Origin: Polynucleobacter sp. MWH-UH25E
GTDB lineage: Bacteria > Pseudomonadota > Gammaproteobacteria > Burkholderiales > Burkholderiaceae
Length of the DNA: 64,000 nucleotides
Assembly: GCF_018687095.1 (NCBI RefSeq)
Contig: NZ_CP061286.1
Location: 496,001-560,000, forward strand
Reading direction: 5' to 3'
The position numbers and the translations under genes are program-made. The notes under the pieces are model-generated. The model saw only the letters and a program-made list of their open reading frames with translations, made no database searches and was not told the origin of the DNA. Below, piece by piece: positions 49,652 through 58,698 of this stretch. How positions within the stretch are numbered: position 1 is the first letter of the stretch; the number at the start of each line of letters is the position of its first letter.

Positions 49652-50965
49652 ATGAAAAAAGTAATCTCAGCTTTTGCTCTAGGTATATGTTTGGGCGGCG
49701 TTTCTTTTTCGGTGCTTGCAGATCCACCGGTAGCGCCTTTTTATGAGTCCGTTATGAAAATGGCCCCAGAAGGTAAATTGGGTCAAGTAATCAAAAAAGA
49801 ACAAATTAAGACTTCCATTCATGGCGCTCAAGCATGGCGAGTTGCTTACATTTCCTCTGATGTAAATGACAAGAAGACCATTTCAACTGGTCTCATTGTG
49901 GCGCCTACTGGCCCAGCTCCAAAAGAGGGTAGGCCAATTATGTCTTGGGGACATGGCACAACTGGCACCGCACAGAATTGTGGCCCTTCACAAGTATTGA
50001 ATCCCGCTGTGCCACTCAATGAGTACTACTTGATTGGTGGAAATTCTTGGACGGATTACGGAATTCCAAGTTTGCAAGAGTTCATCAGCGAAGGTTATGT
50101 GGTTACTGCAACGGATTATCAGGGCTTAGGTGGTGGAGGACGCCACCAATACGTTGTTGCCTCAACTAATGGAATTGATATGATCAATGCAGCAAGAGCT
50201 GCTGCATCTATGAAAGAGCTTGGCGCTGGTAAAAAAACCATTATTTATGGTTGGTCTCAAGGTGGTGGTGCCGTCATTGCGGCAACAAGCATGCCCGAGT
50301 ATCTTGCTAGAAAGGGAACGGCTGCAGACAATCTTCAGTTAATTGGTGGAATTGCTTTAGCGCCGCAAGATATTGCCATTGTGATGCCTGGAGCAACAGC
50401 GGATGAAGCAAGTGCTCAAAAAGCTTTAGGGGGCACGATAGGCATGTTCACCGATAACATATTCAACTTTACTCATATGGCAATGGGTATGTGGGGTACG
50501 CAGTCGGCCAATCCTCAGCTAAAGCTAAACGATATCTTTACAGATGAGGGCGTGAATGTACTCAATGAAGTATTTGGTAACAAGTGCATGCATGCTGGCG
50601 CTGATACCTTAAATTTCAATTACGGCACAAACTATAAGTCTCTATTGAAAGATCAGATCTCGAATTCTCTGGAGTGGACTAAGGCAATGATTAAGGCAAG
50701 CGTTAATCCAGTAGTGCCTACTTCTCCAGTAGTCATTTATTGGGGAACTAAAGACACTACCAATCCTCCAGTGATGGGCAAGTTATATCAAGAGCAGATG
50801 TGTAAATTGGGAGGTAACGTGAATCGTGTGCAGTTACCAGGAGAGCAATCTCACTTTACAACGCCAGGATCATCCAAGCCCTTTTATATACAGTGGGTTA
50901 AAGATCGTTTAGCTGGTAAACCCGCTGAAAATAATTGTGCCATTGCGGCAACTTTGGGTAGTTAA
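49652..50965 (+). CDS. Exported alpha/beta-hydrolase, secretory-lipase-like
   Basis: The start at 49652 gives 437 residues; a TTG at 49643 is an alternative. A signal peptide ends SVLAD. The nucleophile elbow is GWSQGGG, with SWGHGTTG ahead of it as an oxyanion-type segment and a C-terminal His in EQSHFTTPG. The acidic residue is probably Asp in YWGTKDTTNP. This pattern fits the LIP secretory lipase family. Two Cys pairs may stabilise it outside the cytosol. It follows the altered amidohydrolase by 30 bp. Confidence 0.8.
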   Translation: MKKVISAFALGICLGGVSFSVLADPPVAPFYESVMKMAPEGKLGQVIKKEQIKTSIHGAQAWRVAYISSDVNDKKTISTGLIVAPTGPAPKEGRPIMSWGHGTTGTAQNCGPSQVLNPAVPLNEYYLIGGNSWTDYGIPSLQEFISEGYVVTATDYQGLGGGGRHQYVVASTNGIDMINAARAAASMKELGAGKKTIIYGWSQGGGAVIAATSMPEYLARKGTAADNLQLIGGIALAPQDIAIVMPGATADEASAQKALGGTIGMFTDNIFNFTHMAMGMWGTQSANPQLKLNDIFTDEGVNVLNEVFGNKCMHAGADTLNFNYGTNYKSLLKDQISNSLEWTKAMIKASVNPVVPTSPVVIYWGTKDTTNPPVMGKLYQEQMCKLGGNVNRVQLPGEQSHFTTPGSSKPFYIQWVKDRLAGKPAENNCAIAATLGS

Positions 50966-51007
50966 TTATTCGTCTTTGTTGAAATTCAATTATCTAAGGA
51001 ATCTTTT

Positions 51008-51610
51008 TTGAAAAATCTGCACATCTTTTTTAGCCGTTTGTTCGTAGTGCTATGTTTGGGTTTATTGAGCATGGGCTACGCGCATGCTCAATTTAGCTCT
51101 ATTTTTGGCGGTAGCCAAACCAAGGATCAACAAAGAGCGGCGATTCTGAAAACCAACTCAGAAATTCTGGCTAAGTTGTATGCTACCGAGCCAAGGGCAA
51201 AATCCTTAATTGAAAAGTCACCTGGATATGCAGTTTTCAGTAACTTTGGAATGAAGATTTTTATCGCGGGTGGTGGCTCTGGTAAGGGGGCTGTATATCA
51301 AGCAACCCCAAAAAAGATTACCTATATGGATATGGTTGAGGTGCAGGCAGGCTTGGGCCTTGGTGTTACTTCATTTCAGATGGTGTATGTCTTTCAAACC
51401 CAAGAGGCAATGAATGATTTTGTCAATTCTGGATGGACTTTTGGTGGTCAAGCTTCAGCTGCGGCAAAGTATCAGAATCAAGGGGATTCGTATCAGGGTG
51501 CTCAGTTAGTTGCCCCTGGAATTTTGGCCTACCAACTGATTGACTCGGGTTTAGCTGTGGATATTACGGCTAAAGGAACTAAATACTATAAAGATAGCGA
51601 CTTAAACTAA
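51008..51610 (+). CDS. SYLF-domain exported lipid-binding protein
   Basis: A TTG start at 51008 is favoured because AAGGA lies 8 nt before it and a signal peptide (ending AHAQF) follows. The 200-residue product has the SYLF/Ysc84 pattern: AKSLIEKSPGYAVFSNFGMKI, GGGSGKGAVYQ and TYMDMVEVQAGLGLGV. Such domains bind phospholipids. It may act at the outer membrane with the upstream lipase. No known partner. Confidence 0.82.
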   Translation: MKNLHIFFSRLFVVLCLGLLSMGYAHAQFSSIFGGSQTKDQQRAAILKTNSEILAKLYATEPRAKSLIEKSPGYAVFSNFGMKIFIAGGGSGKGAVYQATPKKITYMDMVEVQAGLGLGVTSFQMVYVFQTQEAMNDFVNSGWTFGGQASAAAKYQNQGDSYQGAQLVAPGILAYQLIDSGLAVDITAKGTKYYKDSDLN

Positions 51611-51651
51611 GCATAATTCAAATCTATTCTTTTATTCATTAGGATCATTTT

Positions 51652-52056
51652 ATGAAAACTAAACTATTAAGCCTTACTGCAGCCTTAGCATTAGTTGCTT
51701 GCGCTGCTCCAGTGACCCAACAAGAAATCGCACAAGCGAAGTTTCCGCCTCAGCCCAATAAGGCTGCAGTAGATAAGGAAGTTAATACCTATCTTAAGTC
51801 AGCCCTTAATAATCCAGACATGGCAACAAAAGAATGCTCGCCACCGCGTAAAGCATGGGCTAGAGCGTTGTCATTTGAAGCACCAAAGTTTGGCTGGATG
51901 GTGGTATGTGATGTCAATGCAAAAGAGCGATCTGGTGGTGATGGCCCGATGAAGACCTATATGTTCTTATTTGCTAATGATGGAAACTATACCTATGATG
52001 CCGCTTCATTTGGCAGTCTTAGCAACAATGTTCAGTTCTTGGATCTAATGAAGTAA
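51652..52056 (+). CDS. Hypothetical lipoprotein
   Basis: The 134-residue product has a lipobox (LVACAA, Cys17) and a small globular domain with two further Cys residues (KECSPP, MVVCDV). It lies 41 bp after the SYLF gene, so it is probably part of the same transcript. It is not assignable to a known family. A terminator follows 41 bp after the stop. Confidence 0.62.
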   Translation: MKTKLLSLTAALALVACAAPVTQQEIAQAKFPPQPNKAAVDKEVNTYLKSALNNPDMATKECSPPRKAWARALSFEAPKFGWMVVCDVNAKERSGGDGPMKTYMFLFANDGNYTYDAASFGSLSNNVQFLDLMK

Positions 52057-52097
52057 CGGAAAGTAACTACAAGTAATTGATCATTGCTACAGTCACT

Positions 52098-52121
52098 AAA
52101 ACCACCTTCGGGTGGTTTTTT
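52098..52121 (+). terminator. UUCG-loop terminator
   Basis: AAAACCACC (52098-52106) and GGTGGTTTT (52111-52119) flank a TTCG loop, followed by T residues. A copy with the same stem and loop occurs at 56213-56236. Confidence 0.9.
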
Positions 52122-52153
52122 ATTGTCTTGAAAGACTAAAAGACGTTCAGTGT

Positions 52154-52789
52154 TCAGTAAATAAGCGAACCCTTGCCAGATTCAATGAGTTTTAAGGAGT
52201 GCTGCCTTAAGCTTTCAAGGATTTTCAGTAATTTGCTTCTGGTTTCATTATCAAGCGGAGCCTTGGGGTTTGACTGTTCAATGCCCAAGTTTAATTCTTC
52301 CAACTCTTTGACATTCTCTTCTGATTGCTTGTTACGAATCCCGGTTAATTGATATGTTTTAAAGTAGAGACCTGCAATATTGACATGTTCATATTCGGGG
52401 GTTACGGCGCCAAAACTTTTCGTCATCGGTGTTAGGGCGTATTGGGCTTCACCAATTGTTTTGGCTTTTTTTACCAAATAGTCCATCGCATTTAAGCGGT
52501 TTTCAATTTCAAACTCACAAGTCAGAAATTCTTTTTGGGCGATGAGCTTTTGGGCGTAATGATGGCTGGTGGACTGATAGAGGGCAGCCCCGCCACTCAA
52601 GAATACTGAAGATAGTAGCCAGAGGCCAAAGTTACTATTAAGTAGGTCAAAGACCTTATTCCAAATGGTTTGTTCAATCTTCAGCACATTTTCTTCGGCC
52701 GATTGCGCCTCAGCCTTCAGTTTCTGAGCGATCTCATGCCGATACTTCTCTTCAATCTCAATGAGTCGTTTCTTTTCTTCGCTAAGCAT
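52154..52789 (-). CDS. Coiled-coil protein with one membrane segment
   Basis: The 211-residue product starts with a charged heptad-like helix (EEKKRLIEIEEKYRHEIAQKL by position 4-24), followed by one hydrophobic segment (NFGLWLLSSVFLSGGAALY) and a second charged helical domain with HYAQKLIAQKEF. It is probably an inner-membrane protein with two helical domains. No known family is recognised. It stands alone on the minus strand in an otherwise plus-strand region. Confidence 0.6.
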   Translation of the reverse strand: MLSEEKKRLIEIEEKYRHEIAQKLKAEAQSAEENVLKIEQTIWNKVFDLLNSNFGLWLLSSVFLSGGAALYQSTSHHYAQKLIAQKEFLTCEFEIENRLNAMDYLVKKAKTIGEAQYALTPMTKSFGAVTPEYEHVNIAGLYFKTYQLTGIRNKQSEENVKELEELNLGIEQSNPKAPLDNETRSKLLKILESLRQHSLKLIESGKGSLIY

Positions 52790-53039
52790 TATTTTTTAAG
52801 GTAGTCAGTTTATATATGTCAGGATATACATAAGGTAATACGTCCTATTATTGATTAGGGTTTATACCAATTATTGAAGGAATGTCTCTAGAAAGCAGGT
52901 AATTAAGAAGGGGGTAATTTACTTACATCGGATGTATTGTTGGCTGGGGTCTTCATAAAGCTCGCTAACTATATATTGGCGTGAGAGCTTAAATGTATCA
53001 ATCCATTAAGATTGAGCAAATTCATTATGGGGGGTGTAA

Positions 53040-54020
53040 ATGAAGATTGCTTTTAATCAATCAATCAAGAGTGTTTTCCTATTAACAGTTGTTCTTGTTG
53101 GATCTTTTGTGATGACTGCATGTGATAAAAAACCTGCTACTACGGCTAGTACTGCTACTACAGCGACTGCGACCGCCACAGCTGCCCCATTTAAAGCGGA
53201 GGTAAAGTACGCCCAGGTTGGGGATGTGAAACTAGCCTATTACATTCGTGGCACAGGTGAGCCCCTACTAATGATTAATGGTTTCCTTTCAACGATGTCC
53301 TTATGGGATCCGGCGCTGATTGAAGAGTTGGCAAAAAATTATCAAGTGATTTCTTTTGATAATCGTGGTGTAGGTCTTTCAACCGATACAGCAGAAAATC
53401 ACACGACAATAGAGCAAATGGCTGATGACGCAGCTGGCTTAGTTCAGGCTTTAGGATTTAAGAAGGTAAATATTTTGGGATGGTCTATGGGTGCTCGTAT
53501 TGCCCAGCAGTTTCTGATTCGTCATCCTGAACTGATTAATAAAGGCATCCTAGCTGCTGCCAACCCTGGCGGTAGCCATCAGATTCCCGCTTCAAAGGAT
53601 GTTGAGAGCAAATTAAATAATCCTAATGTTCCTGAGATGGAAAAATTGGGCTTATGTTTCCCAGATAATGCTGCCGGCAAATTGGCTGCAGTTGAGGCCT
53701 TGGCTCGCATCAAGTTGGCAGTAGAAAACGGATCTCTTCCGAATGACTTTAAGGTTTCCAAAGAAACTGCAATTCGCCAAGACCGCGCTCGTACTACTTT
53801 ATGGAGTAACAATCAAAGCAACTTCAAGGATCTGAAGAATATTAAAGTCCCAGTATTGGTTTCAGATGGTCGCTACGATGAGATTGATATTCCTAAAAAC
53901 TCCCAGTTGATTGCCAACCAGATTCCATATTCATGGTTAGCCTACTATGATGGTGGACATGCATTCTTGTTCCAGCAGCATGCCCGCTATGCTCAAACAA
54001 TTGATGCCTTTTTGAAATAA
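53040..54020 (+). CDS. Alpha/beta-hydrolase lipoprotein
   Basis: The 326-residue product has a lipobox (VMTAC, Cys28), a Thr/Ala-rich linker (32-50) and an alpha/beta-hydrolase domain. GFLSTMSLWDP, SFDNRGVGLS and the nucleophile elbow GWSMGA match the family; the acid is Asp in VSDGRYDE and His in GGHAFLFQ. Possible substrates are esters, lactones or peptides outside the inner membrane. It is preceded by 250 bp in which I see no gene or clear motif. Confidence 0.84.
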   Translation: MKIAFNQSIKSVFLLTVVLVGSFVMTACDKKPATTASTATTATATATAAPFKAEVKYAQVGDVKLAYYIRGTGEPLLMINGFLSTMSLWDPALIEELAKNYQVISFDNRGVGLSTDTAENHTTIEQMADDAAGLVQALGFKKVNILGWSMGARIAQQFLIRHPELINKGILAAANPGGSHQIPASKDVESKLNNPNVPEMEKLGLCFPDNAAGKLAAVEALARIKLAVENGSLPNDFKVSKETAIRQDRARTTLWSNNQSNFKDLKNIKVPVLVSDGRYDEIDIPKNSQLIANQIPYSWLAYYDGGHAFLFQQHARYAQTIDAFLK

Positions 54021-54137
54021 ATCTTAGAATCAAAAGAAAGGCCCCTTGATTTTTCTGGGGGTCTGTATATAAAGGATCGGTCTGGCCAGCCGATGATGCG
54101 ATAGTGTTACTAAATTATTAAAACAAAGGATCGAATT

Positions 54138-54380
54138 ATGAGAATGAGTATTTCTTCACTACTTACCCTAGCAGCAGGCCTAGTATTAACAGCCTGTGCT
54201 CAACAAACAGAGTTGATACCTACTAATGGCCAATCACCAGAGCGCTATAACCAAGACCGCGGAGCTTGTATAAAAGAGTCCAATAAATTCTACGGTAATA
54301 GCGGTGGCGATCCATCAGAGTCTGATGTATTTTTGCAGTGCATGAAGGCGAAGGGTTATCAAGTTAAGCAAAAGTTCTAA
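54138..54380 (+). CDS. Small lipoprotein, unknown
   Basis: The 80-residue product has a lipobox (VLTAC, Cys20) and two further Cys residues (GACIK, LQCMKAKGYQ). The C-terminal CMKAKGY pattern is common in short bacterial outer-membrane lipoproteins of unknown role. AAAGGATCG precedes the ATG. It lies between the hydrolase lipoprotein and the third amidohydrolase gene. Confidence 0.65.
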   Translation: MRMSISSLLTLAAGLVLTACAQQTELIPTNGQSPERYNQDRGACIKESNKFYGNSGGDPSESDVFLQCMKAKGYQVKQKF

Positions 54381-54473
54381 TCCATTGGTATGTAGTTTGG
54401 CTTTAACCGCAATTTCTATTGCTAAAATTTTTAATTTAACCCATTAACAATACTTCAATATCAAGGTCTGATA

Positions 54474-56180
54474 ATGCGCTTTTTACACCAACTGATGATT
54501 TCATCTGCTGTCTTGATTGCCCAATCAGCAATCGCAGGCGGTACTGCGGATACTATTTTTTATGGCGGCCCAATAGTTACCGTCAATGCAAAGAATGAAG
54601 AGGCGCAAGCTTTAGCCATTCAGAATGGCAAGATTGTTGCCGTTGGTACAAAAGATGCGGTTACTAAAGATTGGCAAGGCAGCACTACAAAGGTCATTGA
54701 TCTTAAAGGCCAAACTCTCATGCCGGGATTTGTTGAGCCCCATGTTCACATTATCGGCACCACGATTGGCGAAGTATTGGGTTTAAATTTGTCGAACTTT
54801 ACTTTGCCTTATGACACTTTGGATACCTTGGCTACTAAAATGAAGGCGCACCTTAAAACATTGCAGCCTGGTCAGTGGCTGGTGGGCTTTGGGGTTGACC
54901 CTTCGCGTACTCAGCCATTTATGGCCGAATTAAATGCAGATATCTTGGATAAGGTGTCTACTACCGTACCCATTTTTATTGTTAATCAATCTGGTCATAT
55001 CGCTTATGTGAATCACAAAGCTCTTGAATTGGCTGGCGTGAATGAGAGTGCGCCTAATCCTGGCGGTGGTGGCAAGTACCTCAAGGACTCTAGAGGGAAG
55101 TTGACTGGTGTATTGCTCGAAGCGCCTGCATTTTCTGCGTTTATGGCAAAGATGCCTCCGCCCACTCCAGCGCAATTGGCTGGCGGTGTTAAGAAAACTG
55201 CGCAAATGATTGCCTCTGCGGGCGTTACTACTTCTGCAGAAATCACCGTGGGTTTTAATTTGGGATTAGAGAATGAAATTAAGCTCTTTAAAGAACTTAC
55301 AGCAAATGAAGGCCTACCAATTCGGGTGAGAGGGTATTTATATGGTCCCGCCATTCCCGCTGGGTTTAATGCAATTAAGCCTGGAGACGGTGATGACCGT
55401 CTTCGATTTGTGGGTGTGAAATATGTTTCTGATGGATCTACTCAGGGTCTCACTGCAGCACTAAATGACCCTTATGCCTATCCTAAGGGTACAAAAAATA
55501 CCGGTGACTTAGATTACGGCACCGATGATCTCTATAAGCAAATCAAAACTTACTTTGATCAAGGTTGGCAAATTGCTGTGCATGCAAATGGCGATCGTGC
55601 CTTAGATCAAACCCTGGGTAATTATGAAAAATTGCTTGCTGGTAATCCTCATCCAGAAGAGCGTCGCTTGCGGATTGAGCACTTCACTATCAATACTCCC
55701 GACCATGTGAAAAGAGCAGTAAAACTTGGGGTCATTCCTGGTTTCACGATAGGTCACGTCGATTATTGGGGCGAGGCGTTCCATGATCATATTGTGGGTG
55801 CTCAGCGCGCTGATCGTATCGATCCTTCAGCAGACTTTAAAAAAGCGGGTGGACGCTTTGCCTATCACAGTGATTCCCCGGTTTCAAATGTCAGCCCTCT
55901 AAACTATATTTCTGAGGGTGCGGGCCGTTTGTGGCAAAAGCCACCACGTAAAGTGTTGGGTCCGGATGAGCGGGTGAGTGTTGATGATGCTATTCGTGCG
56001 GTCACTATTAATGCTGCCTATGAAATGTTCTCTGATGACAAAGTGGGTAGCTTGGAGGTTGGTAAACAAGCTGACTTGGTAGTGCTTTCTGCAAATCCTA
56101 GAAAAACCCCAGTAGATCAAATTCGTAATATCAAAGTGAAATCCACTTGGATTGACGGTAAGCAGCAATCCTGGCAATAA
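54474..56180 (+). CDS. Exported amidohydrolase, YtcJ-like (Amidohydro_3)
   Basis: The 568-residue product has a signal peptide ending SAIAGG. All family metal ligands are present: GFVEPHVHI (HxH), AVHANGD, RIEHFTI and YHSDSPVSNVSPL. KVGSLEVGKQADLVVL near the end is the usual C-terminal beta-sandwich return. It is a second intact paralogue of the 44298 enzyme. A terminator follows the stop. Confidence 0.85.
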   Translation: MRFLHQLMISSAVLIAQSAIAGGTADTIFYGGPIVTVNAKNEEAQALAIQNGKIVAVGTKDAVTKDWQGSTTKVIDLKGQTLMPGFVEPHVHIIGTTIGEVLGLNLSNFTLPYDTLDTLATKMKAHLKTLQPGQWLVGFGVDPSRTQPFMAELNADILDKVSTTVPIFIVNQSGHIAYVNHKALELAGVNESAPNPGGGGKYLKDSRGKLTGVLLEAPAFSAFMAKMPPPTPAQLAGGVKKTAQMIASAGVTTSAEITVGFNLGLENEIKLFKELTANEGLPIRVRGYLYGPAIPAGFNAIKPGDGDDRLRFVGVKYVSDGSTQGLTAALNDPYAYPKGTKNTGDLDYGTDDLYKQIKTYFDQGWQIAVHANGDRALDQTLGNYEKLLAGNPHPEERRLRIEHFTINTPDHVKRAVKLGVIPGFTIGHVDYWGEAFHDHIVGAQRADRIDPSADFKKAGGRFAYHSDSPVSNVSPLNYISEGAGRLWQKPPRKVLGPDERVSVDDAIRAVTINAAYEMFSDDKVGSLEVGKQADLVVLSANPRKTPVDQIRNIKVKSTWIDGKQQSWQ

Positions 56181-56212
56181 GCATTACCCTACTTGCCGTC
56201 TTAGTTTTGAAC

Positions 56213-56236
56213 AAAACCACCTTCGGGTGGTTTTTT
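56213..56236 (+). terminator. UUCG-loop terminator, second copy
   Basis: The same AAAACCACC-TTCG-GGTGGTTTT stem-loop as at 52098 lies 32 bp after the amidohydrolase stop, with a T6 run. Confidence 0.9.
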
Positions 56237-56254
56237 GTTATCCATAATCATGTT

Positions 56255-56271
56255 TGTCGGTTTATCCGACA
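56255..56271. repeat. Short perfect inverted repeat
   Basis: TGTCGG and CCGACA flank a 5-nt loop between the two convergent amidohydrolase genes. It may be a secondary terminator; no T run is present. Confidence 0.35.
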
Positions 56272-56359
56272 TCTAATATGCCAAAGCGAATCGAATCAAG
56301 ACTCTTGAATCTAGCAAAATCCAATAGATACATAAATACTCCATTCAACCAAATGAAAA

Positions 56360-56380
56360 GGGATCACATTGCTGTGACCC
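56360..56380 (-). terminator. Terminator for the minus-strand amidohydrolase
   Basis: Read on the minus strand, GGGTCACA and TGTGATCCC pair with one bulged base around a GCAA loop, followed by CTTTTCATTT. It lies 53 bp after the stop of the 56434-58164 gene. Confidence 0.65.
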
Positions 56381-56433
56381 CTACGTGTTGCTGATGGACT
56401 AGCAAAATTTAGGCTCGCCACTGACGTGCCATC

Positions 56434-58164
56434 TTAGTTGGTTGGGGATTGGTAAACCGTTTTTCCACCAACGATCGTCCTAATTGCTTTTACATTCTTT
56501 AGATTCTCTTTTGGAATGGCAAAGATGTTGTCGGATAGCACGGTCATGTCAGCATATTTTCCAACTTCAATAGTGCCTTTGACTTTATCTTCCCCAATTG
56601 CTTTTGCAGGCCAAATAGTCCACATTCTTAAAGCGTCTTGTACGGAAATTGCTTCTTGAGGTTCAAACAATCCTTTGTCTGACTGTCTTGTAACGGTTGC
56701 GTAAATAGCTTTAAAGGGGTCAATATTCCCGAGGTAGATGCCAGTCATATCAGTGCTGGCCGCTGGCTCAAGCCCGGCATTAATCAATGTCTTAAATTGG
56801 TAGCCAGTCTTGGCTCTTTCTACTCCCATATTTTCATAGTCGGCATTCACTAATTCCAGTAACCAGATTGGTTGTACTGAAATATGCAGATTGTCTTTTT
56901 TGAGTGATTGCGCACGCTCGAGTTGTTTCGGTGTTAACTGAAACATTCCAAAATGCTCTATTCGCTTAATTGAATTATTCGTTTGGCTTTTTGAGATATT
57001 GCTATAAGTGTTCAAGCCAATATCGGCGGCAGCATCTCCAGAGCAATGGAGCATGCTCGCTTTTTGGTTCTGATTCGCAATTTTTGCAAATGCAGTTGCT
57101 GAATTTTGATCGGTAACTAATGTTCCCTTGCCCCCGGGTGGGTCGGTATCCATCACCCCAACATAGGGTTCATACATAAATCCTGTTCGGCAATCATTTT
57201 CTCCGTCAACCCATGCTTTGATTGCAGCAAAGTGATAGTAGGAAGGGTCTGCTTGGGGCGGCATTTCAAATACGCTCAAATCAGTAGGCATGCCCTTGCC
57301 ATTAGGTGCAGCCCATACTGAGACGGTATACCGAATATTTGGTCTCGGTGTTGATAGAGAAACACTTTGCAAGACAGGAACGGCAGCGGCGGGTGTAATA
57401 GCCATTACAGAGGTAAAGCCATAAGAGTTCCAAAATTGCGCAATATCTTTGGCGTAGTAGCGTGCGATTTCTTGTGGAGAGGGGCTGCCTGGAATATCAC
57501 CCATACCATCGGTGATAACACCTGTTGGTTCTACATTGGCATCGGCCAATACGCCAGCACCATGAGGTAGTTTTGTGACGCCTTTCTTAACCCCCATTTT
57601 TGCTAGACCAGCACTATTGGTAATGGCCATGTGTGCACCATTGGCAACAATGACAGGATTGTTGGGCGCAACTTGGTCGAGCTCTGCTTTGGTAGGTAAA
57701 CGTTTTTCAAGAAATTTATTCTCACTGGCTGACACACAGGCTACATAAATCCACTGATCTTTTGGGGTTGTTTTGACTCGATCTGCAATGTTTTGTAGCG
57801 CCTGTTTAACTGAGGGCGTATTCGGATATCTAGCGTCCACCCAATCTTCTTTGAGCCAAATGGTTTCCATAGGGTGTGTGTGAGCATCCACAAATCCCGG
57901 CACTACCAATTGCTTTTGCAGATCAACGATTTGCGTATTGGGCCCCGCGTAAGATTGGATCTTCTTATCAGACCCAATAGCAATGAATTTTTCATCTTTA
58001 ATTGCAACGGCGCTTGCTGAGGATTGTTTGCTATTTAGTGTCTGAATTTGCCCATTGATATAGATGATGTCAGCAGAGCCATTTGGTGAGCTAGCGTAAA
58101 CCATTCCGCTTGCAATGATAGAAACGAGCGCAATAGCCAAAATGCTCATAAGTGACTTCTTCAT
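56434..58164 (-). CDS. Exported amidohydrolase, YtcJ-like (Amidohydro_3)
   Basis: The 576-residue product has a signal peptide ending MVYAS and begins after GAGGAA. Landmarks are GFVDAHTHP (HxH), MLHCSGDAAAD (the HxxGD region with Cys where Ala is common), KRIEHFGMF, and ASTDMTG in place of the usual HSD, so one ligand position is altered. The C-terminal KGTIEVGKYADMTVL return is normal. The promoter holds an Fnr-like site. Confidence 0.83.
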   Translation of the reverse strand: MKKSLMSILAIALVSIIASGMVYASSPNGSADIIYINGQIQTLNSKQSSASAVAIKDEKFIAIGSDKKIQSYAGPNTQIVDLQKQLVVPGFVDAHTHPMETIWLKEDWVDARYPNTPSVKQALQNIADRVKTTPKDQWIYVACVSASENKFLEKRLPTKAELDQVAPNNPVIVANGAHMAITNSAGLAKMGVKKGVTKLPHGAGVLADANVEPTGVITDGMGDIPGSPSPQEIARYYAKDIAQFWNSYGFTSVMAITPAAAVPVLQSVSLSTPRPNIRYTVSVWAAPNGKGMPTDLSVFEMPPQADPSYYHFAAIKAWVDGENDCRTGFMYEPYVGVMDTDPPGGKGTLVTDQNSATAFAKIANQNQKASMLHCSGDAAADIGLNTYSNISKSQTNNSIKRIEHFGMFQLTPKQLERAQSLKKDNLHISVQPIWLLELVNADYENMGVERAKTGYQFKTLINAGLEPAASTDMTGIYLGNIDPFKAIYATVTRQSDKGLFEPQEAISVQDALRMWTIWPAKAIGEDKVKGTIEVGKYADMTVLSDNIFAIPKENLKNVKAIRTIVGGKTVYQSPTN

Positions 58165-58211
58165 AAGAAATTCCTCACCATGGTGTTAGATATCATTTAT
58201 TACATCAGTAT

Positions 58212-58239
58212 TTTGATCAATCAAATTGATTTAAGTCAA
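58212..58239. promoter_or_regulatory. Fnr-like site(s) upstream of the minus-strand amidohydrolase
   Basis: TTGAT-TTAA-GTCAA (58226-58239) matches the FNR consensus at 9 of 10 positions. TTTGAT-CA-ATCAAA (58212-58225) is a perfect palindrome with a 2-bp spacer directly beside it. Both are 48-75 bp upstream of the start at 58164. Confidence 0.55.
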
Positions 58240-58361
58240 AAGGCCTAGATTCAATTATGCGCCCGGAGAATGCCTTTGATAGGGGTGGGGTAGCGCAGAA
58301 TTTTTTATGGGAGGCTCATGAATTATTGGGTTTTCCACCCGCTAATTTCCGTAACCAAAAG

Positions 58362-58393
58362 AAAAAGCCCCAAGATTACTCAAGGGGCTTTTG
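58362..58393 (-). terminator. Terminator following the tRNA-Lys fragment
   Basis: AAAAGCCCC (58363-58371) and GGGGCTTTT (58384-58392) form a 9-bp stem. On the minus strand it ends in a T run and lies 7 bp after the CCA end of the tRNA fragment, so it looks like the native tRNA terminator. Confidence 0.8.
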
Positions 58394-58399
58394 TATAAC

Positions 58400-58444
58400 T
58401 GGTGGGTCGGGCGAGATTCGAACTCGCGACCAACGGATTAAAAG
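58400..58444 (-). pseudogene. 3' half of tRNA-Lys(UUU), probable attachment-site remnant
   Basis: On the minus strand, 58444 to 58400 reads as the anticodon loop CTTTTAA, TCCGT, the variable loop, a T arm (GCGAG-TTCGAAT-CTCGC), the 3' acceptor strand CCGACCC and ACCA. This is the 3' half of tRNA-Lys. The D arm and 5' acceptor half are missing: upstream bases (GACTT) cannot pair with TCCGT. The break inside the anticodon loop is where tyrosine recombinases commonly cross over. Read as antisense, it yields an artefactual open frame at 58257-58478. Confidence 0.82.
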
Positions 58445-58573
58445 AAGTCGTGGGTCTTCAAAACCCTATATAGCATAAGGCTTTAAGTGACCAAAATATG
58501 AACGTGCGATTGACTGTGCGATTGCTTTTTGGTGCAAAGTTCGAATCTATAGACCGGATTTCGAACTTTTGAG

Positions 58574-58589
58574 CGTTACTTAAGTAACG
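58574..58589. repeat. Perfect 16-bp palindrome
   Basis: CGTTACTTAAGTAACG is its own complement. It lies between the tRNA-Lys fragment and the HiPIP gene. Two GTGCGATTG direct repeats (58504-58512 and 58516-58524) are nearby. Between 58165 and 58698 I find only these short elements and no gene. Confidence 0.55.
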
Positions 58590-58655
58590 GTACTTCTTCT
58601 TGCTGGGGCGCTGGTTGAGGAGGAGATTTGATGAATTGCTTAAATCTGCTGGTAT

Positions 58656-58690
58656 TAAATAACAAGCCGCTTTGGCGGCCTGTTATTTGC
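58656..58690 (-). terminator. Terminator after the HiPIP gene
   Basis: AATAACA and TGTTATT arms (58658-58664 and 58681-58687) close over GCCGC/GCGGC (58666-58670 and 58675-58679). On the minus strand a T-rich tract follows. It lies about 10 bp after the HiPIP stop. Confidence 0.8.
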
Positions 58691-58698
58691 ATTAAAAA

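Noticed and set aside
52098..56236. Two identical AAAACCACC-TTCG-GGTGGTTTT elements as ends of a mobile unit
   Set aside because: Both are classic terminators placed right after gene stops; identity is limited to the stem-loop, so it is better explained by recurrent terminator design.
58448..58465. GGGT-CTTCAAA-ACCC stem-loop with a TCA triplet, resembling a selenocysteine tRNA anticodon arm
   Set aside because: Only 4 bp of stem and no other arms of a tRNA-Sec around it.
58257..58478. A 73-codon open frame on the plus strand containing GEIRTRDQRIKRS
   Set aside because: It is antisense to the tRNA-Lys 3' half; this peptide pattern is a known artefact of translating tRNA regions.
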